NCBI GenBank assembly: GCA_028345055.1
Contig: JAOMCO010000013.1
Coordinates: 1 to 32,471, forward strand
Origin: Candidatus Thioglobus sp.
GTDB taxonomy: Bacteria > Pseudomonadota > Gammaproteobacteria > PS1 > Pseudothioglobaceae
Reading direction: 5' to 3'
Length of the DNA: 32,471 bases
Positions 1 through 7,925 of this stretch are shown piece after piece (positions within the stretch are counted from its first letter, which is position 1; every line of letters starts with the position of its first letter). The translations under genes were made by a program, and so were the position numbers. The notes under the pieces were generated by a model. It was given only the letters and a program-made list of their open reading frames with translations, was not told the origin of the DNA and did no database searches.

Positions 1-1
1 T

Positions 2-196
2 TTTCTTGGGATGGGCGTTAAACCACCAACACCTTCCTGGGGTAGTATCCTTAATGATGGCTTCAATTTAATACGTAATACTCCTTGGCCAATTATTGCT
101 GGTTCAATTCCATTAGTTATAGCCACACTTGGCTTTACTTTCCTTGGTGAATCATTAAGAGATTTGCTTGATCCCAAACTTAGAAAGTTAATATGA
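2..196 (+). CDS. ABC peptide importer permease, DppC/OppC family (3' end only)
   Basis: This is the C-terminal end of an inner-membrane permease of a di/oligopeptide (or nickel/peptide) ABC importer. The frame is open from base 2 and reads FLG then MGVKPPTPSWG, the conserved segment just after the EAA loop of DppC/OppC proteins. A last membrane segment (PIIAGSIPLVIATLGFTFLG) follows, and the typical ending LRDLLDPKLRK. The ATG at 11 is an internal methionine, not the start; the gene begins upstream of the window. Its TGA stop overlaps the next ATG (ATGA at 193-196), so it is translationally coupled to the two ATPase genes behind it. The substrate cannot be told from this fragment. Confidence 0.9.
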   Translation, partial: FLGMGVKPPTPSWGSILNDGFNLIRNTPWPIIAGSIPLVIATLGFTFLGESLRDLLDPKLRKLI

Positions 197-1161
197 GTAA
201 TAACATTCTAAGAATTCGTGATTTATCGGTTAATTATCTAACTAATCGGGGTATATTGAAAGCGTTACGTCACGTTAATCTTGATATACCAAAGGGCTCA
301 ATTGTTGGCGTAGTTGGTGAAAGTGGTTGTGGAAAGTCCACTTTGATTACTTCAATTATTCGACAACTTGATGCTAATGCTGATATTCCTAATGGCTTGA
401 TTGAGTTTGAAAAGCAGGATCTTCTTAAACTTTCGAAGGATAAAATGCGTAATATTTCTGGTACTAAGATATCGACTGTATTTCAGAACCCTATGTCAAC
501 ACTTAATCCGGTTATATCGATTGGGCGTCAGATGATCGATATCCAGTATCGTGATAAGGCTAGTAAGAAGATAAAAAAACAACGTTCGATTGATATGTTG
601 ACTAAAGTTGGTATACCAGATCCTGATATCCAGCTCAACCAATATCCACATGAGTTATCAGGAGGGATGCAGCAACGAGTATCGATTGCCATGGCATTGC
701 AAGGAGGTCCATCTTTACTGATTGCAGACGAACCCACTACTGCACTTGATGCGACTCTCGAGGTTCAGATACTTAAATTGTTAAAAGAGCTTCAGGAGGA
801 ATTTGGTTGCTCAATCTTATTCATTTCCCATCACCTTGGAGTTATAGCTGAACTATGTGATCATGTAGTAGTAATGTACGCGGGCCAAGTTGTAGAGCAG
901 GGAAGTACACACGAAATATTCAATAATCCAGCTCATCCATATACAGTTAAATTATTAGAATGCGACCCTGCAAGTATTTCTAAAAAGCAACGCTTGTTGC
1001 CAACAATCCCTGGAGAAATACCTGACCTTATAAATTTATCTGGAGGATGTATATTTAAAAACCGATGTGATCAATCTATTGACCGCTGTGATAAAGATTC
1101 TCCAATATTAAATGAATTTGGCAAGGACCATTTTGTAAGTTGCCACTTAACTGAATCATGA
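193..1161 (+). CDS. Peptide ABC importer ATP-binding protein, DppD/OppD family
   Basis: Cytoplasmic ATPase subunit that would power the permease pair of a di/oligopeptide importer. The 322 residues show Walker A GESGCGKST (about 42-50), the Q-loop Gln at 98, signature LSGGMQQR (155-162), Walker B LLIADEP (175-181) and the switch His in ISHH near 213. The C-terminal tail is the family-specific oligopeptide extension, with four cysteines (C286, C292, C299, C317). In DppD/OppD these spacings are known to bind an iron-sulfur cluster. The length is normal for the family. The gene overlaps the preceding permease and the following ATPase by ATGA tetranucleotides, a tight operon. Which peptide is carried is not visible. 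Confidence 0.93.
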   Translation: MSNNILRIRDLSVNYLTNRGILKALRHVNLDIPKGSIVGVVGESGCGKSTLITSIIRQLDANADIPNGLIEFEKQDLLKLSKDKMRNISGTKISTVFQNPMSTLNPVISIGRQMIDIQYRDKASKKIKKQRSIDMLTKVGIPDPDIQLNQYPHELSGGMQQRVSIAMALQGGPSLLIADEPTTALDATLEVQILKLLKELQEEFGCSILFISHHLGVIAELCDHVVVMYAGQVVEQGSTHEIFNNPAHPYTVKLLECDPASISKKQRLLPTIPGEIPDLINLSGGCIFKNRCDQSIDRCDKDSPILNEFGKDHFVSCHLTES

Positions 1162-2144
1162 GTAACTTACTTTCAATAAAAAATCTGCGTGTTAGGTTTC
1201 GAACTAAGTCACCATTTCAGGCAATAATAAAAAAAATAGAAGATCCATTCATAGATGCAGTCAGAAAGGTTTCATTAGAGATTAAACAGGGTGAAACCTT
1301 TACCCTAGTTGGTGAAAGTGGCTCGGGGAAGTCTACCTTAGCACTAGCTACTGCCGGCTTACTAAATGCTGAAGAAGGCCAGATTAAATTTATGAATGAG
1401 GATGTGACCACTATGACATCATCACAAATAATGGCTTATAGAAAAAAGATTTCATATATCTGGCAAGATTCGATTGGTTCGCTTAGTCCAAGGATGAGTG
1501 TAGGTTCATTAATTACTGAAGCTTATAAAATACACAACCTTAAAGATCGAGATCTAAAAATGGAAGCAAATCGATTACTAAAACTAGTTGGATTACCCGC
1601 ACAAATTAGTGAGAGATATCCTCACCAACTCAGTGGTGGGCAGGCTCGACGTGTTGGCGTCGCAAGAGCTATATCCCTAGATCCAAAACTGATAATTGCT
1701 GATGAACCGACTGCAGGTCTAGATGTCTCAGTGCAAGGTGAAATATTGAACTTACTAAACAAGCTTAGGGATGACTTAGGAGTCAGTTTATTTGTAATTA
1801 CTCATAATCTAAATATTGTACGACACATCTCTGATAAAACTGCGGTAATGTATCTGGGTCGATTTGTTGAACAAGGCCAAACTGATGATATCTTTGCAAA
1901 CCCAAGGCATCCATATACTCTAGCATTATTATCGGCAAATCTAACACCTTATCCAGAAGTAAGTTTTGAGAATAGAATCGAACTTACTGGTGAGGTTCCT
2001 AGCCTTATGGATCGCCCGAATGGATGTGAATTTCATACACGCTGTCCTTTTTCTAGTGAACATTGTGATGATGAGTTTCCACCAATACATACTTTTAAAA
2101 GTCAGCAAATTCTGACCTGTCACTACCCTCTAAATAGCAATTAA
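1158..2144 (+). CDS. Peptide ABC importer ATP-binding protein, DppF/OppF family
   Basis: Second ATPase of the same importer, expected to pair with the DppD-type subunit as a heterodimer. The 328 residues carry Walker A GESGSGKST (52-60), Q-loop Gln 103, signature LSGGQ (158-162), Walker B IIADEP (179-184) and the H-loop His 216. As in the upstream subunit, the C-terminal oligopeptide domain has a four-cysteine set (C290, C296, C303, C321). The start overlaps the upstream stop by four bases. The gene is followed after 2 bases by a secreted-peptidase-like hydrolase, suggesting that imported material is processed by that enzyme. Confidence 0.93.
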   Translation: MSNLLSIKNLRVRFRTKSPFQAIIKKIEDPFIDAVRKVSLEIKQGETFTLVGESGSGKSTLALATAGLLNAEEGQIKFMNEDVTTMTSSQIMAYRKKISYIWQDSIGSLSPRMSVGSLITEAYKIHNLKDRDLKMEANRLLKLVGLPAQISERYPHQLSGGQARRVGVARAISLDPKLIIADEPTAGLDVSVQGEILNLLNKLRDDLGVSLFVITHNLNIVRHISDKTAVMYLGRFVEQGQTDDIFANPRHPYTLALLSANLTPYPEVSFENRIELTGEVPSLMDRPNGCEFHTRCPFSSEHCDDEFPPIHTFKSQQILTCHYPLNSN

Positions 2145-2146
2145 TT

Positions 2147-4138
2147 ATGGGAGTTATTGAGATTAATCATTTTTGGATACCAATGCCGGATGGTGCTCGA
2201 CTTGGTGCTCGAATGTGGTTACCAGATAGCAAAGAATCCTACCCAGCTATCCTTGAGTATATTCCATATAGAAAAGATGATTACACAGTAAAACGGGATT
2301 CAAATACAATCGCTCATTTTGCTAAGCATGGTTATGCCTCTATCCGCGTTGATATGCGAGGGTCAGGCAGCTCTGATGGTATTCTTTACGATGAATATAC
2401 TAATCAGGAAATAGATGACGGTGTCTCTGTAATCGATTGGATTGCTCGTCAGTCTTGGTGTAATGGTAAGGTCGGAACAATGGGAATTTCATGGGGAGGA
2501 ATTACAGGATTGCAACTTGCTCAGCGATCCCCTGAGGCACTTAAAACAATCATCTCACTTGGATCAACTGACCAGCGTTATTATGATGATGCGGGCTACT
2601 ATATGGGCTGTATGGTAGGACAAACACTTGGTTGGGGTGCGATTATGTTCGGATATAATTCACGACCACCAGATCCTGAATTAGTAGATGATTGGAAAAC
2701 ACTTTGGCTTGAGCGACTTAAAAAAACTCCTCACTATTTAGAGCGATGGCTTAAACATCAACATAACGATGAGTATTGGTTAAACAACTCAGTTGATGTA
2801 AATTATTCTAAGATTAAAATACCAGTTTATGTTATCAGTGGTCATGCAGACTGCTGGCCAAATACTGTGCCTCGTTTGTTGGAGAATCTTAATGTGCCAA
2901 TTCGTGGTTTGCAGGGTCCATGGTGTCATCGATATCCTCATCTTGGCATTCCTGGCCCAACTGTAGATTTTCTTTCTGACGCTGTTCGTTGGTTTGATAA
3001 CTGGTTAAAAGAAAAAGAAACTGGAATCATGGACGAGGCAACGTACCATGTATTTTTACAAGATACTGTTAAACCCAAGACTTATTATGATGATAGACCC
3101 GGTCGTTGGATTGGATTATCGAGCTGGCCATCAGAACAAGTCGAAACTAAGTGCTTCTATTTAAATCAAGAGAGTTTATCTGTCAAAAAAATACCTAATC
3201 AATCAATGAAAATTTTATCACCGCAAACGGTAGGTCAATGTTCGGGAGAATACATGCCTTGGTTTGCATTTGGAGTGGCAGAAGAATTACCTGGTAATCA
3301 GAATATTGAGGATTCTGAATCACTAGTTTTTGATACTGAAATGCTTGAACTTCCTCTGGAAATTCTGGGCAATGCTGCTCTTACTTTGCATTTGAGTAGT
3401 GATCATCCACAAGGACTAGTTGCAGTTAGGCTTTGTGATCTTTGGCCAGACAATTCAAGCACATTGATTACTCGTGGAATTTTAAACTTGTCTCAACGAA
3501 ATGGAAAGTCATATCCTGAGGTAATGATTCCAGGAGAGCCTGAAGAAGTTATAGTTGATTTGAACCATGTTGCTTATACTGTACCAAAGGGCCATAAGCT
3601 TCGACTAGCTGTTTCGACAAGTTACTGGCCAATAGCTTGGCCAGCTCCAACTAATACTTCCTTAACAATTTATTCAGACTTAAGCTTATTAAAACTGCCA
3701 GTTCTTAGAAAAAATGTATCTACTGAGGCGCCAAAAGATTTCATTAATAATAATTTATCTGAGGAAGAGTCAACCATCACCATTCGAGAATTTAGCCAAA
3801 ATCGTCAATCTAGTTTTGATAAAAAGCAGAATTTGAACATAATTGAAGTAAAGGCTGATAATGGAAAAATTAGAATTAAAGAGAGCGGAATGGAAATGGG
3901 ATCAAAGTCTCTTGATCGTTTCAGTATTGGCGAATCGGATCCTCTTTCTGCAATTGCTGAATATGAATGGGAGTGGGAATATGGACGAGGTAATTGGCAA
4001 ACAAAAACACATACCTATACAAAAATTACTTCAGATCTAAATTATTTTTACCTTCATGCGGTTTTGATTGCCTGGGAGGGAGACAAACAAGTGTTTAAAA
4101 AAGGTTGGGATCAGAAATTTAAACGAGACCATTTTTAG
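2147..4138 (+). CDS. CocE/NonD family alpha/beta hydrolase (X-Pro dipeptidyl-peptidase-like)
   Basis: A 663-residue alpha/beta hydrolase of the S15/CocE group, whose known members are X-Pro dipeptidyl peptidases, cocaine esterase and cephalosporin-type acylases. The catalytic domain opens with MPDGARLGARMWLP (13-26) and VDMRGSGSSDG (68-78). The nucleophile elbow is GISWGG with Ser115, the likely acid is Asp235 in SGHADCW, and the base is His261 in GPWCHRYPH. The C-terminal half is the jelly-roll domain of the family, recognisable around LEILGNAALTLHL and VPKGHKLRLAVS. No signal peptide is seen, so it is probably cytoplasmic. It sits 2 bases behind a peptide importer, so cleavage of an imported peptide or amide is likely. 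The substrate is not predictable. Confidence 0.85.
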   Translation: MGVIEINHFWIPMPDGARLGARMWLPDSKESYPAILEYIPYRKDDYTVKRDSNTIAHFAKHGYASIRVDMRGSGSSDGILYDEYTNQEIDDGVSVIDWIARQSWCNGKVGTMGISWGGITGLQLAQRSPEALKTIISLGSTDQRYYDDAGYYMGCMVGQTLGWGAIMFGYNSRPPDPELVDDWKTLWLERLKKTPHYLERWLKHQHNDEYWLNNSVDVNYSKIKIPVYVISGHADCWPNTVPRLLENLNVPIRGLQGPWCHRYPHLGIPGPTVDFLSDAVRWFDNWLKEKETGIMDEATYHVFLQDTVKPKTYYDDRPGRWIGLSSWPSEQVETKCFYLNQESLSVKKIPNQSMKILSPQTVGQCSGEYMPWFAFGVAEELPGNQNIEDSESLVFDTEMLELPLEILGNAALTLHLSSDHPQGLVAVRLCDLWPDNSSTLITRGILNLSQRNGKSYPEVMIPGEPEEVIVDLNHVAYTVPKGHKLRLAVSTSYWPIAWPAPTNTSLTIYSDLSLLKLPVLRKNVSTEAPKDFINNNLSEEESTITIREFSQNRQSSFDKKQNLNIIEVKADNGKIRIKESGMEMGSKSLDRFSIGESDPLSAIAEYEWEWEYGRGNWQTKTHTYTKITSDLNYFYLHAVLIAWEGDKQVFKKGWDQKFKRDHF

Positions 4139-4141
4139 GTT

Positions 4142-4167
4142 TTTATCTTTTTAAGATAAATATTTTC
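4142..4167 (+). terminator. Weak candidate terminator hairpin between convergent genes
   Basis: A perfect 8-base inverted repeat (4142-4149 and 4153-4160) with a 3-base loop begins 3 bases after the hydrolase stop and is followed by a T-rich run. It lies between convergent genes, where a terminator is expected. The stem is almost entirely A/T, so its stability is low and this is only a candidate. Confidence 0.3.
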
Positions 4168-4187
4168 TAATATGAATATAAGTTCTA

Positions 4188-5117
4188 TTAGGAAAGCCTA
4201 ATTAATTTATAGGCGTTGTTGAAGTCTCTAATTGAAACTACATTTTTGCCAGCAAGCTGAACTCTTTTTAAGCTTAATATTCCATCACCAGTTGCTATGA
4301 GACAAACTTTTTTATTTTGCTCTATGACCGAGCCTGGAAGAGCAGAAGTTTTACTTGATATCACTTCGGCTTCAATAATTTTTATGACCTTTTCTTTAAA
4401 TTCATTAGCTTCTGCATTGCATTGCGCAATAGGACGCGGATTGAAGGCTCTAATCATTTGATTAATATTTTCTGCACTTTGATTCCAGTCAATTCGAGCT
4501 TCAGCTTTTAAAATCTTTTTGGCATAATTAGCTTTTGTATGGTCTTGAGTTTTAGCATTGAGCTCAGGGAGTTGTTCTATTGTTTCCATTATGAGATCAG
4601 CACCCATTATCGATAAGGATTCAGTTAGTGAGCCAGCTGTCTCAAAATTTGCAATATTTTGTTTCCTTGTTAAAAGAGTATCTCCAGTATCAAGACCTTC
4701 ATTCATTTGCATTATTGAGACTCCAGTCTCTTTATCTCCTGAAAGAATTGCTCTTTCAATGGGCGCTGCTCCTCTCCAACGAGGAAGAAGAGATGCATGA
4801 ATGTTCAAACAACCAAATTTAGGTAGATCTAGTACTTCTTTTGACAAGATTTGGCCATAAGCAGCTACAATAATTAAATCTGGCTCAAGAGAGGCAAGTT
4901 TCTCTACGTTTTGCTCATTGCTAAAATTTTCAGGTTGAATAACTTCTAAGTTATTTTCAAGAGCAAAGTTTTTGACCGCACAAGAGGTCAGAACTTTTCC
5001 TCTACCTTTGGGCCTATCTGGCTGACAATAGACTGCTATAACTTGATGATTGGAGTTATGGATTTTAGATAATGCAGGGACTGCAAAGTCAGGAGTTCCT
5101 GCAAAAATAATGCGCAT
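4188..5117 (-). CDS. fmt: Methionyl-tRNA formyltransferase
   Basis: Transfers a formyl group from 10-formyltetrahydrofolate to initiator Met-tRNA in the cytoplasm. The 309-residue length matches the family. The N-terminal formyltransferase domain shows [16 protein letters not shown], the folate/catalytic signature LNIHASLLPRWRGAAP with Asn105 and His107, and Asp143 in NEGLDTGDTL. These correspond to the N/H/D triad of the E. coli enzyme. The C-terminal tRNA-binding domain follows from about residue 205. The start codon shares one base with the argH stop (TAATG on the minus strand), indicating coupling. The usual partner def is not in the window; here fmt is cotranscribed with argH instead. 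Confidence 0.97.
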   Translation of the reverse strand: MRIIFAGTPDFAVPALSKIHNSNHQVIAVYCQPDRPKGRGKVLTSCAVKNFALENNLEVIQPENFSNEQNVEKLASLEPDLIIVAAYGQILSKEVLDLPKFGCLNIHASLLPRWRGAAPIERAILSGDKETGVSIMQMNEGLDTGDTLLTRKQNIANFETAGSLTESLSIMGADLIMETIEQLPELNAKTQDHTKANYAKKILKAEARIDWNQSAENINQMIRAFNPRPIAQCNAEANEFKEKVIKIIEAEVISSKTSALPGSVIEQNKKVCLIATGDGILSLKRVQLAGKNVVSIRDFNNAYKLIRLS

Positions 5118-6502
5118 TATTTTATTGAATTTCGACCCACTTTTATAGCACTCAAAATCTGCTTTGGAGAGGTGCCGCCAAGGTGATCTCTTGAGTTGAT
5201 AGAACCCTTTAATGAAATTGCATCAAATACTTCAGAACTAATTTTTGAGTTAAATTCTTGAAGCTCATCTAAAGTAAATTCACTCAAATCCTTATTACTT
5301 TTAATTCCATAAGCAACAGCTTTTCCAACAATATCATGAGCATCCCTAAATGGCAAGCCTTGTTTGACAAGGTAGTCCGCTAGATCAGTTGCAGTTGTGT
5401 AGCCTTTGATTGCAGAATTAAGCATGTTTTCCTTTTTGGCTTGAATCTTCGGCACCATATCGGCAAAAATACGAAGGCAAGAGTAGATTGTTTCAACGCT
5501 ATCAAAAAGGGGCTCCTTATCTTCTTGATTATCTTTGTTGTAAGCTAAAGGTTGTCCTTTCATGAGTGTCAATAGTGATATTAGATTGCCAGTAACCCTT
5601 CCAGTTTTACCCCGAACCAATTCAGGAACATCTGGATTTTTCTTTTGAGGCATAATCGATGAACCAGTACAAAAACTATCTGGAAGCGATATGAAATCAA
5701 ATTGAGCACTGGACCATATAATAAGTTCTTCAGAAAACCTTGAAAGATGCATCATGATAAGGCTTGCATTTGATGCAAATTCTATTGCAAAGTCGCGATC
5801 ACTCACGGCATCTAAAGAGTTCTGACTGATTCGCTCAAACCCTAATAATTCAGCAGTTCGCTCTCGATTAATTGGATAGCTTGTTCCAGCAAGTGCTGCG
5901 CTTCCTAGCGGCATTGTATTGATACGTTTAAAGCTTTCTTGAAGTCGCTCCCTATCACGTTTAAACATTTCAAAATATGCTAAAAGGTGATGACCAAAGG
6001 TTATGGGCTGTGCAGCCTGAAGATGAGTATAGCCAGGCATTATTGTATTATTTTCCTGTTCAGCAAGATCAAGTAGTGCATTTAAAAGTTTTGTTAACTC
6101 CTGATTTATCATCACAACATTATCCCTGAGATAAAGTCTAATGTCTGTTGCTACCTGATCATTTCGCGAGCGACCTGTATGAAGTTTTTTGCCTGGCTCA
6201 CCACAAATCTCAGTAAGCCTCGACTCTATATTCATGTGCACATCTTCAAGATCAGTTGACCAGTTGAATTCACCTGAAATTATTTCACTTTTGATTTGGT
6301 TAAGACCATCTAGGATTTCTTTCAATTCAAAATCTGTTAAAACCTCAACCTCATTAAGCATTGTTGCATGTGCTATTGAACCCTCAATATCATAAAGTGC
6401 AAGGGCTTTATCAAAAGAAATAGAAGCGCTAAATATTTTAACAAACTCGTCCGTCGGCTCATTAAAGCGGCCACCCCATAAATGATTTGTTTTAGAAGTC
6501 AT
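5117..6502 (-). CDS. argH: Argininosuccinate lyase
   Basis: Last step of arginine synthesis: argininosuccinate to arginine plus fumarate, in the cytoplasm as a homotetramer. The 461 residues include [10 protein letters not shown] (107-116), TTHLQ-type motif [10 protein letters not shown] (157-166) and the fumarate-lyase signature [11 protein letters not shown] (280-290), with Ser281 as the expected catalytic residue. The length is normal and no lesion is seen. It is the first gene of an argH-fmt pair and faces hemC across a 216-base divergent region. Confidence 0.97.
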   Translation of the reverse strand: MTSKTNHLWGGRFNEPTDEFVKIFSASISFDKALALYDIEGSIAHATMLNEVEVLTDFELKEILDGLNQIKSEIISGEFNWSTDLEDVHMNIESRLTEICGEPGKKLHTGRSRNDQVATDIRLYLRDNVVMINQELTKLLNALLDLAEQENNTIMPGYTHLQAAQPITFGHHLLAYFEMFKRDRERLQESFKRINTMPLGSAALAGTSYPINRERTAELLGFERISQNSLDAVSDRDFAIEFASNASLIMMHLSRFSEELIIWSSAQFDFISLPDSFCTGSSIMPQKKNPDVPELVRGKTGRVTGNLISLLTLMKGQPLAYNKDNQEDKEPLFDSVETIYSCLRIFADMVPKIQAKKENMLNSAIKGYTTATDLADYLVKQGLPFRDAHDIVGKAVAYGIKSNKDLSEFTLDELQEFNSKISSEVFDAISLKGSINSRDHLGGTSPKQILSAIKVGRNSIK

Positions 6503-6718
6503 TTTTATATTTACTCAGTTTTAATACAAATTCAAATTAATGCACATTATTCCAGTATCTAAGCTCTAAGTTACTGAAATTGATATAAAAACCTATTTAA
6601 ACATTTAAGACTAAAAGAAATATAAATTTTAAATTGAAAGTAAAATTATTGTATTAGCCAACATTCATAATCAACACTCGATAAAATATTGTTGAAATAG
6701 ATTTCATTTGGAGGCATC
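6503..6718. promoter_or_regulatory. Divergent intergenic region argH / hemC
   Basis: A very AT-rich gap between the divergent starts of argH and hemC. It must hold promoters for both directions, but I could not pick convincing -35/-10 pairs. The only clear element is a strong Shine-Dalgarno sequence GGAGG at 6710-6714 directed at hemC. No RNA gene or small ORF with recognisable similarity is seen. Confidence 0.4.
6710..6714 (+). promoter_or_regulatory. Ribosome binding site deciding the hemC start
   Basis: GGAGG is an almost full anti-Shine-Dalgarno match, stronger than most sites in this window. It lies 4 bases before ATC 6719, 10 before GTT 6725 and 13 before CTG 6728. No ATG/GTG/TTG lies in a usable position, so this site argues that initiation uses ATC at 6719. 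Confidence 0.6.
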
Positions 6719-7633
6719 ATCACTGTTCTGAAAATTGCCACACGTAAGAGTCCTTTAGCCCTATGGCAAGCTGAGTTTGTCAAATCTAAGTTGGAAGATT
6801 TGTATCCAGATTTAAAGGTCGAACTGGTAAAAATGACTACACAGGGTGATCAAAATCTCAACTCACCACTCTCGAAGATAGGTGGCAAAAATCTTTTTAT
6901 AAAAGAGTTAGAAGTAGGAATGATGGAAGGTATAGCTGATATTGCTGTGCACTCCATGAAAGATGTTCCCTATGAGTTACCTCAAGGATTTGAAATAGGC
7001 GCAATTCTTGAGCGTGAGAATCCATTTGATGCTTTTGTTTCTAATAATTTTGACTCTATTGAAGATCTTCCAATTGGTGCCAGAGTTGGTTCTTGCAGTT
7101 TGAGAAGAATCGTTCAGCTGAAATCATTAAGGCCAGATTTAGCTATTTTAGACCTTCGTGGTAATGTCAATACACGCTTAAAAAAGCTTGATGATGGAGA
7201 GTATGATGGAATTATTCTAGCCTGCTCAGGACTAATAAGGCTTGGGTGTGAGGTGCGAATTAAGCAACATCTTAGCCCTGATAAATCATTACCAGCAGTT
7301 GGTCAGGGGGCGCTTGGTATCGAGATAAGAGCTAATGACCATGAAATAAGTAGTCTTATAGAGCCACTTATTCATAATAAAACTTTTAACGAGGTGAGTG
7401 CAGAGAGATCACTGAATACTACTCTTAAAGGAGGTTGTTCTGTTGCAATTGGTGCATATGCAACAAGCTTAGGATCTGAGTTGACACTCAGTGGAATGGT
7501 TGGAAATGTAGAATCTGGAGAAATTTTAAAGGTTGAGGAATTTGGCGATATTAACAAGCCAATAGATTTAGGTGTGAGTGTGGCAAATAAACTTTTATCA
7601 TTAGGGGCAGGAGAGTTGTTAAATGAGAAATGA
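6719..7633 (+). CDS. hemC: Hydroxymethylbilane synthase (porphobilinogen deaminase), non-canonical start
   Basis: Polymerises four porphobilinogens into hydroxymethylbilane in heme/tetrapyrrole synthesis. The conserved N-terminus LKIATRKSPLALWQAEF is encoded from 6728. The frame is open back to a stop at 6698, yet holds no ATG, GTG or TTG before TTG 6791, which would remove that motif. The best start is ATC at 6719 behind GGAGG (6710-6714, spacing 4), giving 304 residues and an N-terminus of the type M-T-V-L-K-I-A. CTG at 6728 is an alternative with poor spacing. With this numbering the catalytic Asp is about 82 (HSMKDVP), then GSCSLRR and DLRGNVNTRL, and Cys240 in LKGGCSVAIGA carries the dipyrromethane cofactor. 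It overlaps the next gene by 11 bases. Confidence 0.92.
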   Translation: MTVLKIATRKSPLALWQAEFVKSKLEDLYPDLKVELVKMTTQGDQNLNSPLSKIGGKNLFIKELEVGMMEGIADIAVHSMKDVPYELPQGFEIGAILERENPFDAFVSNNFDSIEDLPIGARVGSCSLRRIVQLKSLRPDLAILDLRGNVNTRLKKLDDGEYDGIILACSGLIRLGCEVRIKQHLSPDKSLPAVGQGALGIEIRANDHEISSLIEPLIHNKTFNEVSAERSLNTTLKGGCSVAIGAYATSLGSELTLSGMVGNVESGEILKVEEFGDINKPIDLGVSVANKLLSLGAGELLNEK

Positions 7634-7925
7634 ATTAATTCTATCTAATCAGCAATTAGAGAATCAGTTAAAAGAGCTTGAAGACTGGAATATTAAAAAT
7701 AAAAAGCTTTTTAAAGCTTTTAAATTTTCAGATTTTGCTGAAGCTTTTGAATTTATGAGCTTAGTTGCAATATTAGCTGAAGCAATGGACCACCATCCAG
7801 AATGGTCAAATGTTTATAATGAGGTTGAGATTAATTTAGTTACTCATAGTGAAGGTGGAATCACGCAACTTGATATTGATTTAGCTAAGAAAATTGATTC
7901 TCAATATCATGATTTAGACTTTTAA
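7623..7925 (+). CDS. Pterin-4a-carbinolamine dehydratase
   Basis: Small (100 residues) cytoplasmic enzyme that dehydrates 4a-hydroxy-tetrahydropterins, recycling the pterin cofactor of aromatic amino-acid hydroxylases. The family is also linked to molybdopterin metabolism. The signature MDHHPEWSNVYN (about 56-67) contains the conserved His-His-Pro-Glu-Trp, and VTHSEGGIT supplies the later conserved His and the DIDLA segment. The start ATG lies inside the hemC end (11-base overlap), so it is translationally coupled to hemC. Its stop overlaps the convergent ftsY stop. No phenylalanine hydroxylase is present in the window, so the physiological pterin is unknown. Confidence 0.9.
   Translation: MRNELILSNQQLENQLKELEDWNIKNKKLFKAFKFSDFAEAFEFMSLVAILAEAMDHHPEWSNVYNEVEINLVTHSEGGITQLDIDLAKKIDSQYHDLDF

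Noticed and set aside
6791-7633. TTG at 6791 as the hemC start
   Set aside because: It would remove the conserved ATRKSPLALWQA segment that is encoded in frame just upstream, and no ribosome site stands before it.
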